Below are positions 21,962 to 34,020 of a stretch of 64,000 bases of DNA, piece by piece. Made by a program: the position numbers and the translations under genes. How positions within the stretch are numbered: the stretch's first letter is position 1; each line of letters begins with the position of its first letter. Under the pieces are notes generated by a model that saw only the letters and a program-made list of their open reading frames with translations, searched no databases and had not been told where the DNA came from. Origin of the DNA: Stomoxys calcitrans (lineage: Eukaryota; Arthropoda; Insecta; Diptera; Muscidae); assembly GCF_963082655.1 (NCBI RefSeq), contig NC_081552.1, forward strand, positions 124,777,494 to 124,841,493. Direction: 5' to 3'.

Positions 21962-24655
21962 ATGATTGAGATAATCCAGATAAACCTCCACCGGAGCGAG
22001 ACTGCTACACACGCTCTGATGGAGAAAATCAGCATTGGCAAGATTTATATTGCTTTAATTCAGAAGCCATGGACGACCCGGAACAAAGTTTCTGGATTAA
22101 ACCATATCAACTACCAATTATTCTATGCTAACATTGGTACTCGGCCAAGGACCTGCGTTATTTGTCATACAAAATTTGAATTATATATTTTCCCCAGAGT
22201 TGTCAACGTCGGATGCAACAGTAGTGAGACAGGGAGACGGTGAAGCATACCTGGCGTCACTTTATCTGCATTCGACTTTCCGACACCGCCACCTACGTCG
22301 GAGCTGCAACGGCTGGTGAGGAAAGCAAAACAGAAAGGAAACGAGGTACTAATAAGGTGCGATGCGAACTCTCGCCACATTTCGTGGGGTAGTACCAACA
22401 CTAATAAGCAAAGCCAAGCCCTGGCAGAGTTCTTGAATACTAACGACCTAATAACACTTAATATTGGTAACACCGCTACCTTTGTTAATAGGATTAGGGA
22501 GATTAGATTAGATGATTATTAGATTAGATTTGATGATATGTTCCGAAAATCTGATCGATGAGGTTCAGGAATGGCGGGTCTCCATGGAACACTCTTTCTC
22601 TGACTATCGCTGCGTTAGGTTTAGACTAGCACGGCCAGCGCCAAATCCGATAAGCTTCCGTAATAAGTAGAAAACCAACTGGACAAAATTCGGAAGGTTA
22701 CTCAGAAGAAGACTTGGGCAAGATAATTTAGATTGTCCAAGCACAGAAGAGATTGAGGAAAATGTCAACAGGATTACAAATGCACTGGTGGGATCCCTCG
22801 AAGATAGTTGTCCTCTTCGGGAAAGGAAATCAGCTCAACAAAAACCCTGGATGACCGGGGAGATTTGCAATAATGGGAAAGAGGTCCGCAGACTTTTTAA
22901 CAGAGCACGTCGTAAAAAAGCGGAAGTTTATTGGGATGTGTATGCAATAAGATTACCAGAGCGGCAGACGTGCCTCCTTGAAGCTTTTCTGCAAACAGGT
23001 CAATAGCGTCAATATGAAAAAACCCATGTCCAAACTGAAACTTTAGTAGATGGCACAGGGCACGCCACAGGGGGGCATTTTATCGTCAATCCTATGGGTG
23101 ACCACCATAAATGACCTATTACGGATGCTGATTGAGGAGGGATTTGAACCCGTCTGCTACGCAGACGATGTTATAATACTTCTGAGGGGTAAGGATCCGA
23201 ACGAGCTATGCAGAAGGGCCGAAAGGGTCTTGCATATGGCATATGACTGGGCTAGAATCAGAAGTCTCAATGTTAATCCAGAGAAGACTGAAATATGCCT
23301 GTTCACGAGGAAGACGAATGTGGGCCTATTTAACACACCACGTTTCCTCAATAAGACGATTTCGATATCTGATAAGGTCAAATACTTAGGTGTGATCTTC
23401 GAAAGGAAACTGAATTGTCACATTCAGGAGCTTACTGAGAAGGCTCACAGATGTTGGGCACTAAGTAGACGGGCCGTAGGCTCAAAATTGGGCCTGAATC
23501 CTAGGATAGTCCACTGGCTCTACAGGAGCCTGATTCCGACCTTCTAGATATTCTAGATATCCGACCCATTGACGTACAGATTAAGTGTAAGGCAGCCACT
23601 ACGGCTATGAGACTTAAGGCAATGGGAGAATGGATTGAGGATGGGAGCAGCTCATACCATCATCGCGGTATAATCGAGGCTACGATAGGAAACCTGGATG
23701 GAAGGGGAAAGGTTTCCGATCGGATACCTGAGATGAACCTTGAGGTCGAGGGCGAGGCACTGCTGCCATCGGCACAGTCTTGGATTGACAGAACCCTAGT
23801 ATTGCCATCTGGAAGATCATATTACACGGATAGATCAAAGCTAGAGGACAGAGTGGGCCTGCTGGTTCACATTGAAAACCCAGGGACTGACATCTGTTTT
23901 AGACTGCCTGACCATAATACGGTCCTGCAGGTGGAGATCCGGGCGATCACGGAATGCGTGAAGTGGTATGGTGCTAACGCGAGGACGTCGAGTGTGAACA
24001 TCTTTACCGACAGTAAAATTGTCATAAGGGCAATAGCAACCAGGACGGTAAGGTCACGAATAGTCTGGCAGTGTAAGAAGGAGATAAACGCCTTCTCTGA
24101 GGATGGAAAATCCGCATCGTTTGGGTGCCGGGCCATAACGGAGTTAGGGGAAATGAAAGGGCAGACAATTTGGCGGTGAAGGCCAGAAGACTACCTTCAA
24201 TAAACTTGGTTAATCCGAAGCCTTTCGGGTCGACGCAGTCCGAGTTAAAAGAGTTGGCTATGAATGCGCATGCAACATTGTGGAACAGTGAAACGGTCGG
24301 TAGGACGGCGAAAATCCTATGGGAGATCCAGGTCCCCCCAGGTCCATGAGAAGACGAGGCTATTACTACAAGGAAGCAAGAAGGAGGTCACTATAGCTAT
24401 TGGTATCATAACGGGACATATAGGACTACGAGCTCACTTATGTAAAATCGGTGCGGCAAGTAATAGCATGTGTAGGCCATGCGGGGAAGATGATGAGACG
24501 TTGGAGCATTTCTTTTGTTATTGACCGGCATTCGCGTCCAACAGATACCGGTACTTAGGTGGAGACACAATATCAGACATGAACCAACTTAGGGGTGTGG
24601 CATTGAAAACAATTAAGGATTTTTTAAGTAGCACGGAATTCCTAACTTAAAATTT
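21962..24655 (+). pseudogene. LOA-like LINE ORF2: endonuclease, RT (partly deleted), RNase H
   Basis: Endonuclease: MIEIIQINLHRSETATHAL at 21962, LIQKPW, and RCDANSRHISWGS (near 22355). RT: RKSAQQKPWMTGEI near 22820; then a deletion removes the fingers region (about 23000-23048), and the palm resumes with GTPQGGILSSILW and the catalytic YADD (about 23158-23169), then KYLGVIFERKL. RNase H: YTDRSK (23823-23840; normally YTDGSK), VEIRAITEC, IFTDSK, and in another frame WVPGHNGVRGNERADNL (about 24118-24168). The final MCRPCGEDDETLEHFF cysteine motif precedes a stop near 24650. A one-base deletion near 24108 splits the RNase H; the copy at 41.5 kb keeps that base. An RNase H after the RT fits the LOA/I group. 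Confidence 0.85.
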
Positions 24656-24782
24656 TCTTTTTTGAGGTAACTTTATAGTTTTTAGAGCGCACAATAAGCC
24701 GATTACTGGCTTAGGTGTATGTCCATAGTGGCATGGGGCGGATTAATATCTGCACCCTCTTTTCAACCTAACATAACCTAGA
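24656..24782 (+). other. LOA-like LINE 3' UTR
   Basis: From the stop to ttcaacctaacataacctaga. The same 3' UTR is present, inverted, at 40868-40985, which confirms the family's 3' end. The target duplication follows at 24783. Confidence 0.75.
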
Positions 24783-25165
24783 GTTTTTATTCTGGAGGTT
24801 GGTAGTTGGATCCATTTTCAGCCGAACATATGTGCACATATCATTTAAAATACCATTCATTTTTATCTTGTAGTCGGTTATTGTCATAGCAACAGTCTTT
24901 CCCCCTTTATCAGTACTTAAAATGAGTAAATCTTTATGTTTTCTTCAAAAATTTTTACTCTCTCCCACTGTGGCTAGTGCCAACAAATCTCTCTGGTTGA
25001 AATCTAATTTGTGTATGTGATTATCGATCAGTGAAGTCAATTTTACTCTGCTAATTTCTTGTTGCTCTCGATTACCGCTAGATATTATGCAGTCTTGTTT
25101 TATTAATTAATAACAATACCCTAAATCCATTGGAGTTTAATTCAACATTACGACCTCAGAAATTG
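24783..25165 (-). pseudogene. Penelope-like element, N-terminal region
   Basis: The minus strand carries DKGGKTVAMTI-type wording (about 24875-24920), the N-terminal RT motif of Penelope-like elements, and continues the copy split at 16858. The match to 28430-28812 runs through the end, including the shared cagaaattgagta at about 25151-25163. Confidence 0.8.
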
Positions 25166-25930
25166 AGTAATAAAAGGAACAGATGAACTAAAAGACAAAA
25201 TATTTAAAGAAAATTTCATCAACATCGTTTCAGATTTAGATATACATAGCTCTTCAATTTATATATTTTATCTAATATGCCCTATAATGGCTGTTCATAT
25301 TTTGTACGTATATAACAAGAAAATGTTTTTTAAAATAAAAACTAAAGGTATATAGGTATTATTACCAACATAGTAAATTAGTTTACAGATAAAACTACTT
25401 ATTTTTATATTTTATCAGAAGTTGTCTGTGTATTTTTTTAACTGTCCAAAAGTGCAAATTTGATATTCGAACTTATTTTGACAAAACCAATAATTCAGAG
25501 AGAGAATTGTAGTGAAATAATTTTTTTTAGTTTGTTTAATGCCTGAAGATCAAGATTAAATTTTTAGGTTCCGTTTAGTTGACTTTTCAAAAAGGCGTTG
25601 AACAAGTTTCATTTTGGAGCAAGCCTGGAGACGGAAGTTATCTAAAAACATTCCTGGATTTTCTGATATCGTCATTTTCTATTTATTTGATCATGTATAA
25701 AAAATCAAATTGTATTTCGAAAACTCAAAAATAACCAATTTAGCGCCATTTGAGGTTCATATACCCCACCGTGCGCTGGGGTGTGTGACTAGCGAATGTG
25801 TTTGCCAGACCTTTATCAAAGTAAATGTTGTTAACTTTATAGCATGCTGTACATCATTATTCGTAAACACCCTCTAATATCAACAATGGAAAGGTATGTA
25901 CATTAGACTGTCCCATAATAATTTTTTATT
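25166..25930. other. AT-rich stretch, no gene
   Basis: The first 170 bases contain decayed HINE-D-like phrases (cagatttagatatacatagctc). The rest (to 25930) has no recognised repeat or coding frame. A small inverted repeat accccac...gtggggt-like lies near 25770-25790. Confidence 0.4.
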
Positions 25931-27269
25931 TTTATACCCTCCACCATAAGATGGGCGGTATACTAATTTCGTCATTCTGTTTGTAACTACTCGAAATATT
26001 CGTCTGAGACCCCATAAAGTATATATATTCTTGATCGTCGTGAAATTTTATGTCGATCTAGCCATGTCCGTCCGTCTGTCCGTCCGTCCGTCTGTCTGTC
26101 GAAAGCACGCTAACTTCCGAAGGAGTAAAGCTAGCCGCTTGCAATTTTGCACAAATACTTCTTATTAGTGTAGGTCGGTTGGTATTGTAAATGGGCCATA
26201 TCAGTCCATGTTTTGATATAGCTGCCATATAAACCGATCTTGGGTCTTGACTTCTTGAGCCTCTAGAGTGCGCAATTCTTATTCGATTGGAATAAAATTT
26301 TGCACGACGTGTTTTTTTATGATATCCAACAACTGTGCCAAGTATGGTTCAAATCGGTTTATAACCTGATATAGCTGCCATATAAACCGGTCTTGGGTCT
26401 TGACTTCTTGAGCCTCTAGAGTGCGAAATTCTTATCCGATTGAAATGAAATTTTGCACGACCTGTTTCTTTATTATATCCAACAACTGTGCTAAGTATGG
26501 TTCAAATCGGTCCATAACCTGATATAGCTGCCATATAAACCGATCTGGCGTCTTGAATTCTTGAGCCTTTAGAGGGCGCAATTCTTATCCAATTTGAATG
26601 AATTTTGGCACGTAGTATTTTGTTATGATATCCAACAACTGTGCCAAATATGGTTCAAATTGGTTCATAACCTGATATAGCTGTCATATAAACAGATCTG
26701 GGGACTTGACTTCTTGAGCTTCTAAAGGGAGCAATGCCTTTCCGATTTGGCTGAAATTTCGCAAGACGTTTTTTATTGTTACAATCAACAACTATGTCAA
26801 ATAAAGTACAAGTCGGTTCATAACATGATTTAGCTGCCATATAAACCGATATGGGATCTTGACTTCTTGAGCCTCTAGAGGTCGCAATTATTATCCGATT
26901 TGCCTGAAATTTTGTACGACGGATTCTCTCATGACCATTAACATATGTGTTTATTATGGTCTGAATCGGTCTATAGCCCGATACAGCTTACATATAAATC
27001 GATCGCTCTATTTTACTTCTTGAGCCCACAAAGAGCGCAATTCTTATTCGAATTGGCTGACATTTTATACAGGTCTCCAACATACATATAATTTAATTGT
27101 GGTCCAAACCGGACCATATCCTAATATCGCTCTAATAGCAGAGCAAATCTTTTCTTATATCCTTTTTTGCCTTAGAAGAGATGCCGGGAAAAGAACTCGA
27201 CAAATGCGATCCATGGTGGAGGGTATATAAGATTCGGCCCGGCCGAACTTAGCACGCTTTTACTTGTTT
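25931..27269 (+). mobile_element. HINE-A, full structure
   Basis: TATACCCTCCACCATAAG start, GTCY tract at about 26068-26100, about five monomers, ATGGTGGAGGGTATATAAG, hairpin, and end tttacttgtt. Non-coding. Confidence 0.9.
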
Positions 27270-27731
27270 TTTTTTTTTGCAAATAGGGACTTCCCAATAA
27301 GCCAAATTTGAAATATAATGACCATCGTTCAAAATTCGAAATTGCATTGTTTGGGATCCATTGGAGGCTTCTACATCTCCGAATTTAATTTGAGCACAAA
27401 GTAAACATTTATACGGCACTTGTTGTTAATTAGATACATGTTACATCCAAAACGACTACTTTGAAAGTTAATAGTGCACTGATCGACTCAGAATTGCTTC
27501 CAAGTTCGGTTTAGCAATGACTGTCTCGCCACGAATTCGCCTATCTGTCTGTCCGTGTTTTGTAATCAAGGTACAGTTCGCATTTATTATTCAATCATCA
27601 CGAAATTTTGCACTAGTGACGCTATGAATTGTGGTGAAAATCGGTTCATGTTTAGATAAAGCTCCCCTTTATATATATATTATCAATTCTCTATTGTATG
27701 TACTTCTCATATAGTTTTTCAAGGTAACTTA
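27270..27731. repeat. Flank with HINE-D 5' fragment
   Basis: Bases from about 27478 to 27680 match the 5' part of the HINE-D copy at 43050-43200 (gactcagaattgcttcc, then tctgtctgtccgtg, then gaaaatcggttcatgtttagat). The first 200 bases are unassigned. Confidence 0.5.
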
Positions 27732-28298
27732 AACAAGTTAAAGAGTGCTAAGTTCGGCCGGGCCGAATCTTATATACCCTCTACCATGGATCACATTTAT
27801 CGAGTTCTTTCCTCGATATCTCTTTGTTTGCAAAAATATGATAAAATGATATTGGAGCTATTCGAATTAAAATTTCGCCCTTAATGGTCTCAAGAAGTAA
27901 AATAGGGAGATCGGTTTATATGGGAGCTGTATTAGGCTATAGACCGATTCAGACCATAACTGACACGTATATTGAAGTTCATGAGAGAAGTCATTGTAAA
28001 CAATTTCAGCCAAATCGGATAATAATTGAGACCTGTTGATGCTCAAGAAGTCAAGATCCCAGATCGGTTTATATGGCAGCTATATCAGGTTATGTTTATG
28101 GTTATGTTTATATGGCAGCTATATCAATTATATCTGGCGCAGTTGTAGGAAGTCATAACAAAACACATCTTGAAAAATTTCACCCAAATCGGACAAGAAT
28201 TGCGCTCTCTAGTGACTCAAGATTCAAGATCGGTTTATATTGCAGCTTTATCAGGTTATGGACCGTTTGAACCGTACTAAGCACAGTTCTTGGAAGTC
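27732..28298 (-). mobile_element. HINE-A (inverted), 3' part
   Basis: It begins with the inverted terminus (aacaagttaaag, then TTCGGCCGGGCCGAA) and runs into monomers until a Penelope fragment interrupts it at 28299. The remainder is at 28816-29283. Confidence 0.85.
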
Positions 28299-28815
28299 GT
28301 AAGGGGGTTCCATCCTTGTTTATCTTGGGTAATCTATATATTTTATAAGGAAGATAAATTTGTGATAAATTTATTCCTCTCTAATGGATTAATAAGATTC
28401 AAGTTCAAGTTAGAGTTTCAACCAAATTAGTGTTTGTATTTTGGAGGTTGGTAGTTGGACTCATTTTTACCCGATCATATGTGCACATATCATTTCAAAT
28501 ACCATTTATTTTTGTCTTGTAGTCGGTGATTGTCATAGCAACAGTCTTTCCCCCTTTATCAAGACTTAAAATGAATAAATCTTTATGTTTTCTTCAAAAA
28601 TTGTTACTCTCTACCACTGTGGATAGTGCCAACAAATCTCTCTGGTTGAAATCTAATTTGTGTATGTGATTATCGATCAGTGAAGTCAATTTTACTTTGC
28701 TATTCTCTTGTTGCTCTCAATTATCGCTAGACATTATGTAGTCTTGTTTTATTAATTAAAAATACCCTAAATCCAATGGAGTCTAATTAAACATTATGAC
28801 CTCAGAAATTGAGTA
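28299..28815 (-). mobile_element. Penelope-like fragment inserted in HINE-A
   Basis: It matches the Penelope regions 16711-16858 and 24787-25165 joined without the LOA block, so it is the uninterrupted reference for that junction. The minus strand includes DKGGKTVAMTITDYKTK (about 28508-28565). AAGTC flanks it at 28294-28298 and 28816-28820. The RT core is absent. Confidence 0.8.
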
Positions 28816-29283
28816 AAGTCATAACAAAACACCTCATGCGAAATTTCGCCAAATCGGATTAGAATTGCGTCCTATAAAGGCAGAAGAAATCGAAACCGCA
28901 GATCGGTTTATGTGAAAGCTATATCAGTTTATGGACCGATTTTAACCAAACTTAACACAGTTGTTGGGAATCATAACAAAACACGTCATGCAAAATTTCA
29001 GCCAAATCGGTCAAGATCCAAGACGATTTATAGGGCAGCTCATTTACAATCCCAACCGACCTACACTCATAGGAAGTATTCGTTCGTCTAGCTTTACTCC
29101 TTCGAAAGTTAGCGTGCTTTCAACAGACAGACAGACGGACGGACCGACATGGCTAGATAGACTTAAATGGCATGACGATCAAGAATATATATACTTTATG
29201 GAATCTCAGAGGAATATTTCGAGGAGATACAAACAGAATGACGAAATTAGTATACCCCCATCCAATGGTGGAGGGTTTTAAAA
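28816..29283 (-). mobile_element. HINE-A (inverted), 5' part
   Basis: Continues the copy interrupted at 28298 (aagtcataacaaaacacc) through monomers, an inverted GTCY tract at about 29123-29150, the TA core and the terminus atggtggagggttt. Confidence 0.85.
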
Positions 29284-30095
29284 TAAAATTGTTGCGCTGG
29301 TTTGTTTGTCTGTTCCGTATAGGCTCAAAAACGGCTGAACCGATTTTCATGAAATTTTCACAGATGGTATAGTTTAGGCCTCGGATGAAAATAGGGTACT
29401 AAATTTTTTGGTATCCGAAGGGGGGCGGACCCTCCCCCTTAACCTAATTTTCAAAAACGTCAGATCTTGTAGATGCGTACACCGATTTAAGTGAAATTTT
29501 GTATGCCACCTCATGGTATCCCAAAAACACGAAGTTGGTATACAATTTTGGGGCAACTAACCTAGTACACGCTATCTCAAAACCCACCTGAACGGACATG
29601 TTTACCGACTGGAACAATATGGGTATCAAATGAAAAGTATTGAAGAGTAGATTACGAACTTGGTATAAGAATATCACCCTTGGCCATATGTGTATCAAAT
29701 AGGAGGTATTTAGGAGTAGAGTACGAATTTGTTATAAAAATGTCAACGTAACGGAGGAGACCCCACCCCCAAAAACACCACTCAACAGGACACTTTTACC
29801 GCTTTGGGCAATATGGGTATCAAGTGAGAGGTATTTAACAGTAAAGTACAAATCTGAGATAAAAATGTATTCCTTGGTGTCTGAGAGGCCTCCCCATTCC
29901 CAAAACCCCCAGCAGTACATATTTACCGATTGGAAAATATGGATAGTAAATGAAAGGTATTTAAAAGTAGAGCAAGAATGTGATTTAAAAATTTATTCCT
30001 TGGTATCTGATGAGCCTCCTCCCACCCCAAGAGTTCGAATCTAATGTTGATATAAGAATTCAAGTATCTAGGTCACGTCCTGCCGTTCAGCCGGA
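29284..30095 (-). repeat. Family M (inverted)
   Basis: It starts with gtttgtttgtctgttccgta and ggctcaaaaacggctgaacc, the inverted form of the end seen at 55540-55610, then units with catatgggtatcaaatg and ccaaaacacc in reverse. No gene. Confidence 0.7.
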
Positions 30096-31235
30096 CATGT
30101 AGATCGCCTTTTGGGTCTTAACGTCGGGGGACCGATCCTCTCCTTCTTATAAAAGCAACACGAAAGTGTCATGTAGAACGACTGACAAAATATTGTTTAC
30201 AGATGAAAGGACTTGTCAGGGGGCAGTTGCCCTCCCATCCTACCCAGAAAAAATAAATGAAAATAATAAATGAAGGCCAAGTTGAAATATGATTTTGAAT
30301 GTAGATAACCAATACAAAAAAAATTAATTAGTGTGGATCTGAACGAGACCCGTAGCACAGAATTTGTGTACTTTGGGGGCACGATGCTTATACAAATTCA
30401 AGGTTCGCCCCCTAAACTCCCTTCAAACCGACCACTTTAGCCTACTATGGCAATAAGGGCCTAAATAATAGGTATTCGAATGTAGAATCGAGAATATATA
30501 TATATATATATATATGTATGTGTACCGTGACTTTTGGGGACCAAAAAATTTTCGGAGTTTTGACCAATTAAAAATTATCTCGCGACTTTTTAAGCCTTTC
30601 TATATAAAAAAAAACTTTTTTGCCCTATTTGGGGCCTATTTATCGCAGATTTAGTACCTACCGGTAATTTTGAGTACATTACTTTATGTATCGTTACTTT
30701 CGAGGACGCGTCCTTGAATATCACGCTGTATATAAGTAAAACAGGATTGCCAACGCTGCTTAATTTATTTTCAATCTCTACGCATCGCCGTTGTTTTAGG
30801 ACAACCGACTTTGACTACTTTTCGAGGACAACAGCTAACTGCATATTACTGTCCAGAATTTTAATATTGTGATGAAATTTTGCCTCATAACAAATATAAA
30901 AAAGAAATACGAAAACATATTGAATATTGGAAGTAAATGTGATTTTGAATGATTTATTTTGTGAAGTTGATTTAAATATATATTGTGAATAAATTCACAA
31001 ATATGTGAATATGTGCATTCATGTCAGTCTTTTTGTCTATATGTCTGACCACCTTAAAATTAAAAACACATTTTGACCTGAAAATAAAACCTCGTGAATA
31101 TGTTGTTCTAGTTTTGAATGTTTTGAGCACTCCCCAAAGGATCCCCAAAGTCTTTAGATGAGTCATAAATAAATAACATAACATGTTGGAGATCAAAACA
31201 GAATATCAAATGCAAAAAACACTAACCAAAAAGAA
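30096..31235. other. Unassigned sequence, possible LTR-like block
   Basis: No coding frame is convincing. A TA tract lies at about 30493-30517. From about 30528 the sequence tgtaccgtgacttttgggg runs to a TATA-like gctgtatataag near 30735, which could be an LTR fragment. I cannot find its partner or TG...CA ends, so this is only a possibility. Confidence 0.3.
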
Positions 31236-31891
31236 AAAAGGCACTTAAAAAGCAGGGCCGAACTTTGGATGTCCGCCACGTCGGATACATTTTGTCGCTA
31301 TTTGGTGAAAGATGCATAACATGTGAACCTATGGCTGTATCAAAATATGGTCCCATTTGGATTCGACACCGACGTCGAGCAATCTAATACAATTCACCGT
31401 TCAAAATGGTAAAACAGAATATTGGTCTATGTGGTAGTTATATCTAAATATAGTCTGATCTCTACCATTTTCAGGACGATATGTGAAGGTGTACTACAGC
31501 CCAATGTACCCAACTTCAGAATAATCGGCAACAAAATACAGGTTTTATGGGCCCAAAAACTTAAATCGGGTGATCGGTCTCTATGGCCGCTATATCCAAA
31601 CATAGACCGATCTAAACCATATAGAGCCCTCATGTCGAAAAGCCTGGCATAGCACACTGTAACGAATTCCAGCGAAATGGGTTAAAAAATACGACTTTTA
31701 TGACCCAATACCCCAAATTGGGATATTGGTCTATATAGCAGCATTGTCGAAATATAGACTGATCTGAGCCATATAGAAAACGGATGTCGAAGAGACTAAC
31801 AAAGCTCACTGTGCAAACTTCCAGCGAAATAGGGCAATAAACTCTGCTTTTATCCGAGAGATCGGTATAAATGGCAGCTATATTCAAAATA

Positions 31892-32215
31892 ATGGAGGCC
31901 ACCGTAGCTCTGGTTAGCATGTCCGACTTTGACGCTGAACGCATGGGTTCAAATCCCGGCGTCGACATCCCAAAAAATTTTCAGCGGTGGTTTTCACCTC
32001 CTAATGCTGGCAACATTTGTGAGGTTCTTTGCCATGAAAAAACTTCTCCCGAAAGTGGTGTCGCACTGAGGCACGACTTTCGGACTCGGCTATAAAAAGG
32101 AGGTGCCTTATCATTGAGATTAAACTTGAATCGGACTGCACTCATTGATATGTGAGAAGTTTGTCCCTGTTCCTTAATGGAATGTTCATGGGAAAATTTG
32201 CAATTTGCATCTTAG
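31892..32215 (+). mobile_element. tRNA-derived SINE, plus orientation
   Basis: The head gccaccgtagc...ggttagcatgtccg resembles a tRNA. The B box GGTTCAAATCC is at 31946-31956; the A box has lost about three bases. The body (ggttttcacctcctaatgctgg, ggactcggctataaaaagga) and tail (aatggaatgttcatggg) match the copy at 57139-57456. Confidence 0.8.
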
Positions 32216-32244
32216 CCATACTCGATAGGAATATAGAAAGGCCA

Positions 32245-32373
32245 ACTCAATTGCAATTTTGCCCATGAACATTCCATTAAGGAACAGGGGCAAACTTCTC
32301 ACATATCAATGGGTGCTGTCCGATTCAAGTTTAAGCTCAATGATAAAGAGCCTCCTTTTTATAGCCGAATGCG
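32245..32373 (-). mobile_element. SINE 3' half, inverted against the previous copy
   Basis: The reverse complement of this segment matches the 3' half of the SINE at 32084-32209 over about 125 bp. The tRNA-like head is missing. The two arms are separated by only about 35 bp. Confidence 0.85.
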
Positions 32374-32471
32374 ACCCGATACAGACAGCTATATCTTAAA
32401 TATACCGATGTTTACATATTTGGCATGGATCGTTTCAACTAATTTTTTCAATTTTTATAGCCTGCATAAAT

Positions 32472-33830
32472 AACACAAGTAAAAAGGCATTAAGTTCGGC
32501 CGGGCTGAACTTTGGATACCAGCCACCTCGGGTATATATGTAAACCACCTTTCGTCATAATCCGATAAAAGATGCATATTTTGTGCAACCATAGCAGCTA
32601 TGTACGATTTGGACCAAACCCGGCACGGACATTGATTGGTGTAATAAATAAAAGTCAATGTTCAATTTTGAATAACAAAATATTGATTTTGTTGGCAGCT
32701 ATAACCAGATATATGCCGATCTGAACCATATAACCCCTGGATGTCGAAAAGCCAAACATAAATCACTTCGTCAAATTAGAGCGAAATCAGATAGTAAATG
32801 GGGCCCAAGACCTTAGATCGAGAGATCGGTCATATGGCAGCTATATCCTAATCTGAACCGATCTGGGCAAAATTGAAATTGAAAAGATATTGAGGGACCC
32901 AACACAACTCACTGTCCCAAATTTCAACGAAATCGGACAATAAATGCGCCTTTTATGTGCCCAAAACCTAAAATAGAGAGATCGATTTTATGGCAGCTCT
33001 ATTTAAATCTAGAGCGGTCTAAGCCAAATTGGAAACAGATTTTGAAGTGCTGAACACAATTCATTGTCCCAAATTTCAGCGAAATTAGATTACAAATTCG
33101 CCTTTCATGTGCACAAGACCTCAAATCGAGAGATCGGTCTATATAGCAGCTATATACAAATCTGGACTGGTATTGGCCAAATTGAAGAAAGATATTGAGT
33201 GACCTAACACAACTCACTGCCCTAAATTTCAGCGAAATCGAACAATAAATGCCACTTTTTGGATTATAAGACCTTAAATCGAGAGATTAGTCTATAAAGC
33301 AGCTATATCCAAATCTGGTCCAAATTTAAAAAAGATGTCGAAGAGCTTAATACAACTTGCTGTCCCAAATTTCAGCGAAATCGGACAATAAACGAGCCTT
33401 TTATGGGCCCAAGACCTTAAGTCGAGAAATCGGTCTATATGGCAGCTATATCGAAATCTAAACCGATCTTGTCCAAATTAAACAAGGATGTCTAGTGACC
33501 GAAAACAACTCTGTCTCAAATTTCTGCAAAATCGGGTAATAAATGCGGCCTTTATGGGCCTAAGACCTTAAATCGGCAGATCGTTTTATATGGGGTCTAC
33601 ACCAAGATATAGTCCGATATAGCCCACTTCACTTGCCTATGGATAAAAACAGAAAATGTGCAAAGTTACAGCTAAATATCTTTATTTTTAAAGACTGTAG
33701 CCTGATTTCAACAGACAGATGGACGGACATGGCTGGGTCGTCTTATACTTTTACGACGATCAAGAATATATATATTTTATAGGGTCGGATATTGATATTT
33801 GGTGATTGGTATAAAAAGATTGTCTGCGAA
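32472..33830 (-). mobile_element. HINE-B (inverted), full structure
   Basis: Inverted terminus (acaagtaaaaaggcattaag, TTCGGCCGGGCTGAA, gccacctcgggtatatatg), six to seven monomers of about 153 bp, inverted GTCY tract near 33710-33732, TA core and an eroded 5' end at about 33820. Confidence 0.8.
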
Positions 33831-34020
33831 GTTTCAGCTCAATATCGTTAAGCTGTGCCGTGATTTCAACAGACAGAAGAATGGAGAAACATGGCTATAT
33901 CGTCATAAAGTTTAACGCGGAATAATAATATTACACTTTGTAGTGAAAGAAATAGATATGTGATGCGAACGAAATGACATAATTGAGCATACAAACGAAT
34001 AAAGTATAGCTGAGCCAAAT
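33831..34020 (-). repeat. Second HINE-B 5' core fragment
   Basis: It repeats the core wording of the previous element (gtttcagctcaatatc, gatttcaacagacagaag, catggctatatcgtc) in more decayed form, so it is an older adjacent or duplicated piece. Confidence 0.5.

Larger units (their letters stand above)
31236..32471 (-). mobile_element. HINE-B (inverted), carrying SINE insertions
   Basis: It opens with an eroded inverted hairpin (agggccgaactttggatgtccgcc) and has HINE-B monomers (gaccgatctaaaccatatag...). Two SINE bodies are inserted at about 31892-32373, and a short HINE-B-like remainder follows. Confidence 0.65.

Noticed and set aside
20040..24655. A functional host gene with RNase H and RT-like domains
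   Set aside because: Domain order, the second truncated copy and target duplications show a LINE; frameshifts and a deletion show it is dead.
30528..30800. Solo LTR of an LTR retrotransposon
   Set aside because: A TATA-like motif and a tgtacc start are suggestive, but no partner LTR, target duplication or primer site was found.
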